64,000 nucleotides of DNA from Kribbella qitaiheensis (GTDB taxonomy: Bacteria > Actinomycetota > Actinomycetes > Propionibacteriales > Kribbellaceae), in assembly GCF_014217565.1 (NCBI RefSeq), contig NZ_CP043661.1, positions 5,084,001 through 5,148,000 on the forward strand. Reading direction: 5' to 3'. The translations under genes and the position numbers were made by a program. Shown here piece by piece: positions 55,966-63,962 of the stretch; the stretch's first letter is position 1; each line of letters begins with the position of its first letter. The notes below the pieces were generated by a model. The model did no database searches and was not told where the DNA came from. It saw only the letters and a program-made list of their open reading frames with translations.

Positions 55966-57900
55966 ATGAGCGACTTCGCGGCCCGGTGGAGCGGCCGGAC
56001 GAACTGGACCCGCGAAGTCGCAGCGCCGATGCGCGCGTTCCTGACCACCGAGGCCGGCAGTTCCGGCGTACTGGCGGCCGCGATCGTCGCCGCCCTCGCC
56101 TGGGCCAACCTCGCCCCCGGCTCGTACGACGCGTTCTGGCACACCGACCTTTCGTTCTCCTTCGGCGGCCATGATTTCGGCCTGGAGTTGCAGGAGTGGA
56201 TCAACAGCGGATTGATGACGCTGTTCTTCCTCGTCGTCGGCCTGGAAGCGCGCCGCGAGTTCGACCTCGGCGACCTCCGCGACCGGACCCGGTTCGTGCT
56301 GCCGGTGATCGCGGGTGTCGCGGGCATGGTGACGCCAGTACTGATCTACCTCGCCTTCAACCACGGCGACGTCGGCGCGCACGGCTGGGGCGTCGCGATG
56401 TCCACCGACACGGCGCTGGCCCTCGGCCTGCTCGCGCTGGTGGGCCGCGGTGTGCCGGATCGCGTACGGGTCTTCCTGCTCACCGTCTTCGTCGTCGACG
56501 ACCTGATCGCGCTGCTTGTCATCGCTGTCGTCTACAGCGAGAACATTTCCCTGCTGCCGTTGATGATCGCGATCGTCGCCTTCGCGGCGGTTCTGGCGGC
56601 GGCCATGCTCAAGGTGCGCCGGCCCTTCGTTTATGTTGCCCTCGGCATCGCTACCTGGGCCGCCCTGCTCACCAGTGGCGTGGACCCGGTCGTGGCCGGC
56701 CTCGCGATCGGCCTCACCGCATCGGCCTACTCGCCCGGCCGCGACGAACTGGAGCAGGCGACTGGCCTTTTCCGCCTCTTCCGCGAGCAGCCAACCCCAG
56801 AGCTGGCCCGTACCGCGACCGTCGGTCTCACCTCGACGCTCTCCCCGAACGCCCGGTTGCAGCACTTCTACCACCCCTGGACGAGTTACCTGATCGTTCC
56901 GCTCTTCGGTCTGGCGAACGCCGGCGTCGCGATCGGCATGAACTTTCTCTCGCAGGCGTTCAGCTCCCCGATCACGCTGGGGATCATCGTCGGGTACGTC
57001 GTCGGCAAGCCGCTCGCGGTGATCGCCACCTCGTCCGCGCTGGCCCGCTTCACCGGTGGCCGGATCCGTCCGCTGGTCGGCTGGGCCGGAGTCGCCGGCA
57101 GTGGCACGATCGCCGGCATCGGCTTCACCGTTTCGTTGCTGATAGCAACCTTGGCGTTCGACGGCCCGCAGCTGGCCGAGGCGAAGGTCGGTCTGCTCTC
57201 GGCGGTGGTGTTGTCTTCCGCGGTGACCTGGGTCGTGTTCCGGGTTGCCCGGATGCTCTCCCCGGCTCGCAAGGCGAAGGCGTTGCTCGGCGACGTGGAG
57301 CAGCTCGTCGACCTCATCGATCCGGTCGACCCCGACCGCGATCACGTCCGGGGCCCGGAATCCGCGTCGGTGACGCTGGTCGAGTACGGAGATTTCGAAT
57401 GCCCGTACTGCGGGTTGGCGGAACCCGTAGTACGGGATCTTCTCCACGACGACGACCTCCGATATGTCTGGCGGCATCTGCCGTTGACGGATGTCCACCC
57501 GCGTGCGCAGCTCGCCGCGGAGGCATCGGAAGCGGCTGATGCGCAGGGCCGCTTCTGGGAGATGCACGACCTGCTGCTGGACAATCAGGAGCAGTTGCTG
57601 CCGAAGGATTTGATGGAGTACGCCGAGCGGTTGGGGCTCGATCCGCAGCGGTTCCACGATGACGTGAAGCGGCACGTCGCCGCGGCTCGCGTCGCGCAGG
57701 ATGTCGAGTCGGCCGACCTCAGCGGCGTCTCCGGCACTCCGACCTTCTTCATCAACGGGCAACGGCACTACGGCGCGTACGACGTACCGACGCTCACCAT
57801 CGCGATCAAGACGGCCCGGGCGCGAGCCGCCATCAAGACCGACGACCCAGGTCCGCTGCTTCGCCGCCGGTCGCGCGCCGATTCGGGCGGGCCGGTCTGA
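55966..57900 (+). CDS. nhaA: Na+/H+ antiporter NhaA fused to a DsbA/thioredoxin domain
   Basis: 644 residues; start ATG 55966 chosen because of the -10 box; ATG 55957 is close. Residues 20-420 are NhaA: LFFLVVGLEARREFDLGDL, GWGVAMSTDTALALGLLALVG, FLLTVFVVDDLIALLVIAVVY (the two Asp of the ion site) and GIGFTVSLLIATLAF. A short linker leads to a DsbA-like domain with active site FECPYCG (Cys479, Cys482) and the cis-Pro VSGTPTFFING. Fusion of this type is known in actinobacteria; the redox domain may sense or tune the antiporter. An exact GTTGCT palindrome lies inside (57135). Confidence 0.93.
   Translation: MSDFAARWSGRTNWTREVAAPMRAFLTTEAGSSGVLAAAIVAALAWANLAPGSYDAFWHTDLSFSFGGHDFGLELQEWINSGLMTLFFLVVGLEARREFDLGDLRDRTRFVLPVIAGVAGMVTPVLIYLAFNHGDVGAHGWGVAMSTDTALALGLLALVGRGVPDRVRVFLLTVFVVDDLIALLVIAVVYSENISLLPLMIAIVAFAAVLAAAMLKVRRPFVYVALGIATWAALLTSGVDPVVAGLAIGLTASAYSPGRDELEQATGLFRLFREQPTPELARTATVGLTSTLSPNARLQHFYHPWTSYLIVPLFGLANAGVAIGMNFLSQAFSSPITLGIIVGYVVGKPLAVIATSSALARFTGGRIRPLVGWAGVAGSGTIAGIGFTVSLLIATLAFDGPQLAEAKVGLLSAVVLSSAVTWVVFRVARMLSPARKAKALLGDVEQLVDLIDPVDPDRDHVRGPESASVTLVEYGDFECPYCGLAEPVVRDLLHDDDLRYVWRHLPLTDVHPRAQLAAEASEAADAQGRFWEMHDLLLDNQEQLLPKDLMEYAERLGLDPQRFHDDVKRHVAAARVAQDVESADLSGVSGTPTFFINGQRHYGAYDVPTLTIAIKTARARAAIKTDDPGPLLRRRSRADSGGPV
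57135..57149. repeat. Palindrome GTTGCT-N3-AGCAAC, copy 3
   Basis: Exact copy GTTGCTGATAGCAAC inside nhaA. In frame it reads TTG CTG ATA GCA, using ATA, the rarest isoleucine codon in such genomes. Confidence 0.75.
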
Positions 57901-57974
57901 AGTTGAATGGCAGCATCTTGTAGTAGATGGTCATTTCTGCCACTTTCGGCAGGGTCGGGTGATGGCTGACGCTG

Positions 57975-58000
57975 AGAACTCCTGACTGAGAAGGAGTTCT
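57975..58000 (+). promoter_or_regulatory. Hairpin sequestering the rhodanese ribosome binding site
   Basis: AGAACTCCT (57975-57983) and AGGAGTTCT (57992-58000) form a perfect 9-bp stem with an 8-base loop. The 3' arm contains the AAGGAG ribosome site of the gene starting at 58004, so the folded mRNA would hide it. Confidence 0.65.
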
Positions 58001-58003
58001 GCG

Positions 58004-58459
58004 ATGTCATCGGTGCTGAGTACTCTCCCCGCCGCCCAGGATGCGGCGGTCGCGCACTTCGCCGCCCGCTTGTCGTACGAGACCGACCCCTCCGACGTCG
58101 CCGCCGACATCGGGGCCGGCGTCACCGGCTGGGTCTTGGTCGACAGTCGCAGCCAGGCGAGCTGGGACCAGGGTCACGTGCCCGGCGCGATCCACCTGCC
58201 GACGGACGAGATCGCGGCTCGCGCGGGGTCCGTAGTACCGGATGGTGCGTCTGTCGTCACGTATTGCTGGGGCCCGGGCTGCAACGGCGGCACTCGTGCG
58301 GCGCTCGAATTCGCCAAGCTCGGCTACCCGGTCAAGGAGATGATCGGCGGCTTCGAATACTGGTCCCGCGAAGGACTGCCGGTCGAAACCGCCGCAGGCA
58401 TCGACCGTCGCCCCACGGACCCGCTGTCCGCCCCGCTCGGCATTGCCTGCGCCTGCTGA
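58004..58459 (+). CDS. Single-domain rhodanese-like sulfurtransferase
   Basis: 151 residues. WVLVDSRSQASWDQGHVPGAIHLP and the active-site loop YCWGPGCNGGTRAALEF, where the catalytic Cys is in GCNGGTR, are rhodanese signatures; EMIGGFEYWSREGLPVE is the usual ending. It moves sulfane sulfur to cyanide, thiols or proteins. Two more cysteines occur at the very C-terminus (ACAC). Translation is probably controlled by the hairpin over its SD. Confidence 0.9.
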   Translation: MSSVLSTLPAAQDAAVAHFAARLSYETDPSDVAADIGAGVTGWVLVDSRSQASWDQGHVPGAIHLPTDEIAARAGSVVPDGASVVTYCWGPGCNGGTRAALEFAKLGYPVKEMIGGFEYWSREGLPVETAAGIDRRPTDPLSAPLGIACAC

Positions 58460-58460
58460 G

Positions 58461-58961
58461 CTACAGGTTGGACAGGTGGTCGGCGTTGCCTCGGATCGCG
58501 GCTTCATAGCGTTTGATCTCTGGGGTTTCGAGGCGGTCGGCGACGAGCAGGAGCATCGTCGCCAGCGCCTTGTTCTCGCGGCCGGCCGCCTGGAGGGTGA
58601 GTGCCTTGAAGACGCGGAGCGAGTCCGACTCGGGGAACTCCTTGCAGGCAGCAACGAATACGTCGAGCGACTCGTCGAAGCGATCCAGGTTGCGCAACGT
58701 GCTCCCGTACTGCAGCAGGCATCGGCGCTTGGTGTCGCCGCTCAATCCGGGCAACGCCTGCTCGTAGTACGGGATCGCCTTTTCTTCCTGGCCGTCCGTG
58801 TCGTACGAGCCGCCGACCTCGTACAGCACGTACGGATTCCCCGGATGCTTCGTCAGCAGTTCTTCGAAGAAGTCGATGGTCGGCTGCATGTTCTCCCGGT
58901 CCCGCTTCGCGAACGCATCCGCGATCGTCGCCGCCAGCTCCGGTGTCAGGTTTTCGCTCAC
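58461..58961 (-). CDS. TPR repeat protein
   Basis: 166 residues from GTG 58961, with CATGAT six bases upstream. Three to four TPR-like helix pairs: GNPYVLYEVGGSYDTDGQEEKAIPYYEQALP, RRCLLQYGSTLRNLDRFDESLDVFVAACKEFPES, FKALTLQAAGRENKALATMLL. A protein-interaction scaffold of unknown partner. It ends convergently 1 base from the rhodanese stop. Confidence 0.85.
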   Translation of the reverse strand: MSENLTPELAATIADAFAKRDRENMQPTIDFFEELLTKHPGNPYVLYEVGGSYDTDGQEEKAIPYYEQALPGLSGDTKRRCLLQYGSTLRNLDRFDESLDVFVAACKEFPESDSLRVFKALTLQAAGRENKALATMLLLVADRLETPEIKRYEAAIRGNADHLSNL

Positions 58962-58985
58962 GCTTCCATCATGCCGCGCCCGGCA

Positions 58986-59819
58986 TCACGCGCGGAGATC
59001 GAGGTGGGTGCGCGTCGGGTGGAAGCGCACTCGGCGGCCCGTGCCGCTTTCGTCGGGAGGTGCGTTCCAGTCGATGGTGGCGGTGCCGGTGAGGTGAAGG
59101 GTGGTTCCGGTGGCGAAGTCGATGAAGAGCAGTGCTGTCGTGGGATCGACGGCGATGTTGCCGAGGCTGTTGAACATGTTGTTGCCGGCATAGTCGGGCC
59201 ACCACAGGTCCGGCCCGTCGATCCGGACGAAGCCCGGGGTGCCACCCTTGTGTGAGGTGTCGACGCCGCGCCCGGGATGCGTAGTACCAAGGAAGAAGGT
59301 GTCGGCAGCCTCGATCAAAGCAGCCTGTACTTCGCCAAGTTCGCCATCGGTTACCACCGACTCGGTGCTCGCCGCCGCTGGTGGTCTGTGCTCCGGATCG
59401 ATGTACTGGGGGCAGTTCCCATAAGCCTGGTCCGCGTCGATTCGCAGTACGTCGGTCGCCGTCGTCAGATGGCCGTTCACGCGAACCCGGCGGCGGATCG
59501 CGAACTCGATCACGATCAGGCCGACTTCCTGGTCCGCGGGGAGTTCGTGCAGCGGGTCGCCCTTGGGAGGCGTCGCGTGGACGGTGAGAGTGGTGCCCTT
59601 CGCCTCGAGGAAACCAGCCGGTCCCTGCAGCGGCGAGGTCCACAGCAGGCCGTCCCGGTCGCGAGCCGTGATCGCGGCGAACTCACGCTGCGACAGGAAC
59701 TTGGCGGCCCCACCATCCAGCAACGGCGGCCTGAGCATCCCCTGCAGCCTCGCGGCGTCGTGAGCGACCCCGGCCAGTTTCTGGACCTCGAGCTCGCCTT
59801 CGTGGAATCCGCTGGTCAT
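58986..59819 (-). CDS. Pyridoxamine 5'-phosphate oxidase family FMN-binding protein
   Basis: 277 residues from ATG 59819, overlapping the CGNR stop as ATGA. Split-barrel flavin fold: FLSQREFAAITARDRDGLLWTSPLQGPAGFL and GLIVIEFAIRRRVRVNG belong to the PPOX-like superfamily whose members reduce or bind flavin and F420 substrates. The C-terminal half (PGFVRIDGPDLWWPDYAGNNMFNSLGNIAVDPTTALLFIDF) completes a second barrel. With the CGNR regulator it forms a regulator/enzyme pair. Confidence 0.82.
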   Translation of the reverse strand: MTSGFHEGELEVQKLAGVAHDAARLQGMLRPPLLDGGAAKFLSQREFAAITARDRDGLLWTSPLQGPAGFLEAKGTTLTVHATPPKGDPLHELPADQEVGLIVIEFAIRRRVRVNGHLTTATDVLRIDADQAYGNCPQYIDPEHRPPAAASTESVVTDGELGEVQAALIEAADTFFLGTTHPGRGVDTSHKGGTPGFVRIDGPDLWWPDYAGNNMFNSLGNIAVDPTTALLFIDFATGTTLHLTGTATIDWNAPPDESGTGRRVRFHPTRTHLDLRA

Positions 59820-60412
59820 GACTGCTTCGTTCGCTGGTAGTGACGCGCCACCCGGGCGCGATTTCCGCAGACGCTGCCGACGCACCACTGTCGGCGCTTG
59901 TGCTCGGCCAGGAAGAGCATCGAGCAGTTCGGATTCGCACACCGGCGCAGCGTGCTCAGCCGCTCCGGATCCGCCATCAACTCGATGACCTCTCCCGCGA
60001 TCGCCGCCAGTGCCGCGCTCCCGCCGTACTCCGAATGCCACCGCGTCTCGGCATCCAGCTCGCGCCCCCGCAACACCAGCCGCCGACTACTCGGAGCCCC
60101 CGCCGAAGCCGCATTGATGTCCTCGACCGAGGTCGCCAACGGCCGCACCCCTGCCAGCTGCGAATCCAGCACATCCCGGATGGCCGTCCGCAGCCGCCGC
60201 GTCGCCGCCAGCTCGGGGAGCGGCCCGGATGGCAGCCGCCCCTCCTGAAGCTCCCACCACCCGGCGTACCGCTCAGGCGACTCGATCAGATCCACAGCCG
60301 GCTCACCTGCCAGCACCACCGTGTCCACCAGATCAAGCGCCACCAGCCGCTCCCCACCCATCATGAACCCAGCCGTCAGCACGTCTTCAACGCTCAGATC
60401 GGCATTAGCCAT
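59816..60412 (-). CDS. CGNR zinc-finger (ABATE family) regulator
   Basis: 198 residues. ABATE domain at 25-150 (LVALDLVDTVVLAGEPAVDLI) and knuckle CANPNCSMLFLAEHKRRQWCVGSVCGNRARVARHYQR at the end. The ribosome site GAAGAAGG lies 8 bases before ATG 60412. It probably regulates its own operon with the PPOX-family gene. The 290 bases upstream (60413-60702) contain no gene I can support; a CTAATG...CGTTAG repeat lies at about 60450-60480. Confidence 0.9.
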   Translation of the reverse strand: MANADLSVEDVLTAGFMMGGERLVALDLVDTVVLAGEPAVDLIESPERYAGWWELQEGRLPSGPLPELAATRRLRTAIRDVLDSQLAGVRPLATSVEDINAASAGAPSSRRLVLRGRELDAETRWHSEYGGSAALAAIAGEVIELMADPERLSTLRRCANPNCSMLFLAEHKRRQWCVGSVCGNRARVARHYQRTKQS

Positions 60413-60702
60413 CAGCTGAACCTTCTTCCAGGTCTTCGGTCAGCTAGCACATACTAACGCCCAGGTTCAATTTTTACCATTAGTCGGCTTCGCGAAGGCC
60501 CGACTGAGCGGTACGGTCATCGCCGGTGTCGCCCGGATCGCTGACCGGACGGCGATGGAGCTCATGGTTCGCTAACCCGCTGGCGGGCCAAGCTCCGGCC
60601 GCTGCCCTCGCCGCTTCCGTCGCGTCTATTGATGTCCCCGCGGGATTCATGTGCCTCGGCGCCTGAATCGGCTGGCTCTGGCGTTTGGTTGCCGGGCGGC
60701 GC

Positions 60703-61704
60703 ATGATCGGGCGCATGGGGGCAAGAGACGAACTACAGGCGATGGTGACTGGTTTCCGGCTGTCGGCGGCGCTGAGCGTGGCCGCGGAGTTGGCAATCTC
60801 CGATCTGCTGTCCGACGGACCACGAACAATCGATGATCTGGCGACTGAGCTGAAGGTGGACGGCGACTCGCTGCTGCGGTTGCTGAGGGCACTGAGCGCC
60901 GTGGGGGTGTATGCCGAGTTCGACGGCTCGTACACCAATACCTCGCTCGGGGAAGGCCTGCGTAGCGACGTACCGGCAAGCCTGCGGCCGTTGGCCAGGT
61001 TGAGTCAGGATCCAACCGTCTGGGCTGCGTGGGGGCATCTCCTGCACAGCGTCCGTACTGGCGAGAACGCGTTCAAGGCCTTGCAGGGGGTGGATGTCTG
61101 GGAGCATCGGGAAGCGCATCCCGAGCAGAACCAGATCTTCAACGACAACATGGCGGCACTCAGTTCGGCGGTCGCCGGTGGTGTCGCGGCGGCGTACGAC
61201 TTCGGCGAGTTGTCGACGGTTGTCGATGTCGGCGGAGGTCAGGGCGCGCTGCTGGCCGCGGTACTGGCGAAGAATCCTCAACTGGCCGGGATCGTCTTCG
61301 ACCAGGAGCACGTGGTCGGCCATACGGCGCCGATCGGTTCGTCGGATTCGGTCGCGGAGCGCTGGTCATTTGCCAGCGGCAACTTCTTCGATTCGGTCCC
61401 CGCGGCGGATGCCTATCTTCTCAAGTCGATCCTGCACGACTGGCCGGACGAGGAATGTGTGACGATCCTGCGCGCTTGCAGGAAATCGCTTGCACCCGGC
61501 GGCGTGGTACTGGTCGTCGAAGGGCTCCTCGGCCTGCCGGGCCACGAGGCTGAAGCCGCCTTCTCCGACCTCAACATGATGACCCTGCCAGGTGGCCGGG
61601 AGCGCACCGAACCGCAGTACGCGGCCCTCTTTGCCGCAGCCGATCTGGAGCTGACCCGGGTCATCCACACCCGCACCCGGTTGTCGATCCTCGAGGCGCG
61701 ATGA
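60703..61704 (+). CDS. SAM-dependent O-methyltransferase (methyltransf_2, acetylserotonin-type)
   Basis: 333 residues from ATG 60703; ATG 60715 is equally possible. N-terminal dimerisation/wHTH part (LATELKVDGDSLLRLLRALSAVGVY), then the SAM fold: STVVDVGGGQGALLAAVLAKNP, and the active-site helices SILHDWPDEECVTILRACRKSL, with His/Asp as in plant-like O-methyltransferases that use a catalytic His. Typical in secondary metabolism, but no biosynthetic cluster surrounds it. Confidence 0.9.
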   Translation: MIGRMGARDELQAMVTGFRLSAALSVAAELAISDLLSDGPRTIDDLATELKVDGDSLLRLLRALSAVGVYAEFDGSYTNTSLGEGLRSDVPASLRPLARLSQDPTVWAAWGHLLHSVRTGENAFKALQGVDVWEHREAHPEQNQIFNDNMAALSSAVAGGVAAAYDFGELSTVVDVGGGQGALLAAVLAKNPQLAGIVFDQEHVVGHTAPIGSSDSVAERWSFASGNFFDSVPAADAYLLKSILHDWPDEECVTILRACRKSLAPGGVVLVVEGLLGLPGHEAEAAFSDLNMMTLPGGRERTEPQYAALFAAADLELTRVIHTRTRLSILEAR

Positions 61705-61707
61705 TCG

Positions 61708-61722
61708 GTTGCTGCTAGCAAC
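61708..61722. repeat. Palindrome GTTGCT-N3-AGCAAC, copy 4
   Basis: Exact copy GTTGCTGCTAGCAAC in the 22-base gap between the convergent methyltransferase and CDF genes. It could also act as a small bidirectional terminator hairpin. Confidence 0.75.
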
Positions 61723-61726
61723 TGAT

Positions 61727-62740
61727 TCAGAGGGATGGCTCGTCGGGTGCCGAGAGGCTCAGTACCGCACCGGCGACGGCGGGGGAGGCGCTGATCTTCG
61801 CTTCGAGGGCTCGAAGGCGTACGGCGACGTGGGCCTCGGTGTCGTCACCGGTCAGATCGACGTCGCCGATGACCGAGATCATCCGCGGGCCGACGATCTC
61901 GAGCCGGAGATAGGTGACTCGGGCAACTTCCGGCGCGGCGAGCAACGCCTGCAGGGCGGCGTCGCGAACGCGGGGGTCGGCCTCTTGCCCGACCAGGAAG
62001 CGTCGGTTGCGGTTGATCAGGAGCAAGGCGACCCAGGCGAGCAGGATGCCGACCAGGATCGACCCGATCGCGTCCGGAATCGACGAGCCGGTCAACTGAT
62101 GCGCGAACAGACCGGCGGTGGCGATGACGAGACCTGCCAGCGCTGCGGCGTCCTCAACGAACACGGCCCTGAGAGTCGGATCGGAGGTCGCCAGAACGTG
62201 TTCGATGAGATCGCGCTGCAGGGTCTTGGCTTCGGCTTTCGCCTGCCGGGTCGACTGCAGGAAGGAGACTCCTTCGAGCAAAAAGGAGACCGCGAGTACG
62301 ACGTACCCGATGACGTAGTGCCCGGCAGGCTCTGGGGCGATCAGTTCCTGGATGCCGTGGGTGATGGAGACGGCCGCACCGGCGACGAACAGGCCCAGCG
62401 CGGCGAACAGTGACCAGACATACGCCTCCCGCCCATGCCCGAGCGGGTGCACCTCGTCCGAAGGTTTCTGGGATCGCCGGTTCGCGATGAGCAGGAAGAC
62501 CTCGTTCCCCGCGTCGGCCCACGAGTGCGCCGCCTCCGCCAGGATCGACGCCGACCCGGTCACGATGGCGGCAACCGACTTCGCGATCGCGATCAGGACG
62601 TTCGCCCCGAAGGCGACGAGCACCGTCGTCACGCTCTCGGACCCGCCTGCCCCCGCCGCCCCCGGTACCGCCCCGAGCAGGTCGTGAGACTCAGCGTCTG
62701 TACCGCCCGGAACCTGCTCGTTCTCCTGCTCGCGCGCCAT
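61727..62740 (-). CDS. Cation diffusion facilitator (CDF) transporter
   Basis: 337 residues from ATG 62740. Six helices; metal site in ILAEAAHSWADAGNEVFLLIANR (HxxxD), a second transport-site pair in FVEDAAALAGLVIATAGL, and a cytoplasmic alpha-beta domain near the C-terminus (VTYLRLEIVGPRMISVIGDVDL). Likely exports Zn, Mn or Fe in exchange for protons. It resembles the longer CDF group with PLGHGREAYVWSLFAALGLF between TM2 and TM3. Confidence 0.9.
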   Translation of the reverse strand: MAREQENEQVPGGTDAESHDLLGAVPGAAGAGGSESVTTVLVAFGANVLIAIAKSVAAIVTGSASILAEAAHSWADAGNEVFLLIANRRSQKPSDEVHPLGHGREAYVWSLFAALGLFVAGAAVSITHGIQELIAPEPAGHYVIGYVVLAVSFLLEGVSFLQSTRQAKAEAKTLQRDLIEHVLATSDPTLRAVFVEDAAALAGLVIATAGLFAHQLTGSSIPDAIGSILVGILLAWVALLLINRNRRFLVGQEADPRVRDAALQALLAAPEVARVTYLRLEIVGPRMISVIGDVDLTGDDTEAHVAVRLRALEAKISASPAVAGAVLSLSAPDEPSL

Positions 62741-63060
62741 CAGCCAGTGGTAGCACATCCCCTTGTCCGGCCGCTGGATTTGCAGCTTTCGCCAGCCCGG
62801 GGCGCACTTCGGCCGGATCGACTCGATCTTCCTGGCCGGCGCCACCCTCGTCCTCTGCGCCTACTTCGCCTTACCCCCGATCACCACCGACACCTGAGCC
62901 TCAGGGTGTTGTGCGTGGTCGTCCGGGGTTGATCCGGGGATTGACCGCACTGTGCGGGGGAGTCCTGACGAGGACTATCAGGTTTGTCAGCTATCGGGTC
63001 GAACCGGATGAGGCCGGGGTCCGTGTAGAGGGCATACCGAACCCGTAGAGGCAGGCGATC
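62741..63060. other. Intergenic region upstream of the kinase gene
   Basis: 320 bases with no supported gene. It holds the 13-bp palindrome CCGCAC-t-GTGCGG (62945-62957) and a small hairpin AGTCCT-gacg-AGGACT (62961-62976), both plausible regulatory sites for the kinase. Confidence 0.4.
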
Positions 63061-63885
63061 ATGAGAGCAGTCGCGGTGTTGGCACCGGCGATCGTGAACT
63101 CAGGGCGCCTGGTGGCCGGTCGGTATCGCTTGCAGGCGCTGCTCGGTCGCGGCGGGATGGGCCGGGTTTGGCTCGCCGAGGACGAACTGCTTCGGCGGAA
63201 GGTCGCGCTCAAGCAGTTGGTGCTCAGCGGTGAGGCCAACCAGGTCCGCGCCAGCGCGCTGGCCGAGGCGCGGTCGCTGGCGCGATTGGATCATGCCGGC
63301 GTGGTCAAGGTGCACGACGTCATCGAGGATTCCGGCGACCAATGGATCGTCATGGAGTACCTGTCAGGGCGAACCCTGGCCGAGACGGTCGCGGCGGACG
63401 GCCCCCTACCAATTCCCGACGTACGGCGAATGGCGCTGCACCTGGTCGACGCGCTGCGAGCGGTCCACGCTGCGGGGCTCGTGCACTCCGACGTCAAACC
63501 GGCCAACGTCCAACTGTGCGACGACGGGCGCGTAGTACTGACCGACTTCGGCATCGCCACCACCATCGACGACGAGCAGACGCTCCCGAGTGAGGTTCTC
63601 GCCGGCAGTCCGGCGTACATGTCACCAGAACGAGCCCGCGGCGACGCGGTCGGCCCGGCATCCGACCTCTTCTCCCTCGGCGCGACCCTGTTCGCAGCCG
63701 TCGAAGGCAGCTCTCCCTTCGGCGCCGGCGACCCCTTCACCACCCTGGTCGCGGTCGTAGAAGCCCGCCCCGCACCCTTCACCCACGCCGGCCCCGTCCG
63801 CCCGATCATCGAAGCCCTCCTCACCAAGAACCCGGCCACCCGTCCCACCCCAGACCAAACCACTGCAGCCCTCCTCGCCCTCTAG
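63061..63885 (+). CDS. Serine/threonine protein kinase, kinase domain only
   Basis: 274 residues covering one PknB-type kinase domain: P-loop GRGGMGRV, ATP Lys51 in VALKQL, catalytic loop VHSDVKPANV (Asp144) and DFG at 162-164, then GSPAYMSPERARGDAVGPASDLFSLG. HSD replaces the HRD motif, making it a non-RD kinase that may not need activation-loop phosphorylation. Unlike most actinobacterial Ser/Thr kinases it has no transmembrane helix or PASTA sensor. Target unknown. Confidence 0.9.
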   Translation: MRAVAVLAPAIVNSGRLVAGRYRLQALLGRGGMGRVWLAEDELLRRKVALKQLVLSGEANQVRASALAEARSLARLDHAGVVKVHDVIEDSGDQWIVMEYLSGRTLAETVAADGPLPIPDVRRMALHLVDALRAVHAAGLVHSDVKPANVQLCDDGRVVLTDFGIATTIDDEQTLPSEVLAGSPAYMSPERARGDAVGPASDLFSLGATLFAAVEGSSPFGAGDPFTTLVAVVEARPAPFTHAGPVRPIIEALLTKNPATRPTPDQTTAALLAL

Positions 63886-63926
63886 TCGGGCCATTGTCGG
63901 CGCCGGAACTGGAATTAGTCTTTTAA

Positions 63927-63955
63927 TTGATATATATCGATGAACTGACTATATT
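63927..63955 (+). promoter_or_regulatory. Promoter and overlapping palindrome of the PadR gene
   Basis: TTGATA (63927-63932), 17 bases, TATATT (63950-63955), then ATG 63963 after seven bases: a near-consensus leaderless promoter. TTGATATATATCGA (63927-63940) is a near-perfect palindrome over the -35 box and a likely autorepression site. Confidence 0.65.
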
Positions 63956-63962
63956 GCCGTGC

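Noticed and set aside
54604..57768. A 1054-codon minus-strand open frame spanning the ROK gene and most of nhaA
   Set aside because: Only the ROK part has family similarity and a ribosome site at 55746; the rest is a GC-driven shadow of nhaA and repeats.
62811..62897. Plus-strand frame encoding IFLAGATLVLCAYFALPPI, like a permease C-terminus
   Set aside because: Too short, no start and no family identity; could be the tail of a lost membrane gene but cannot be supported.
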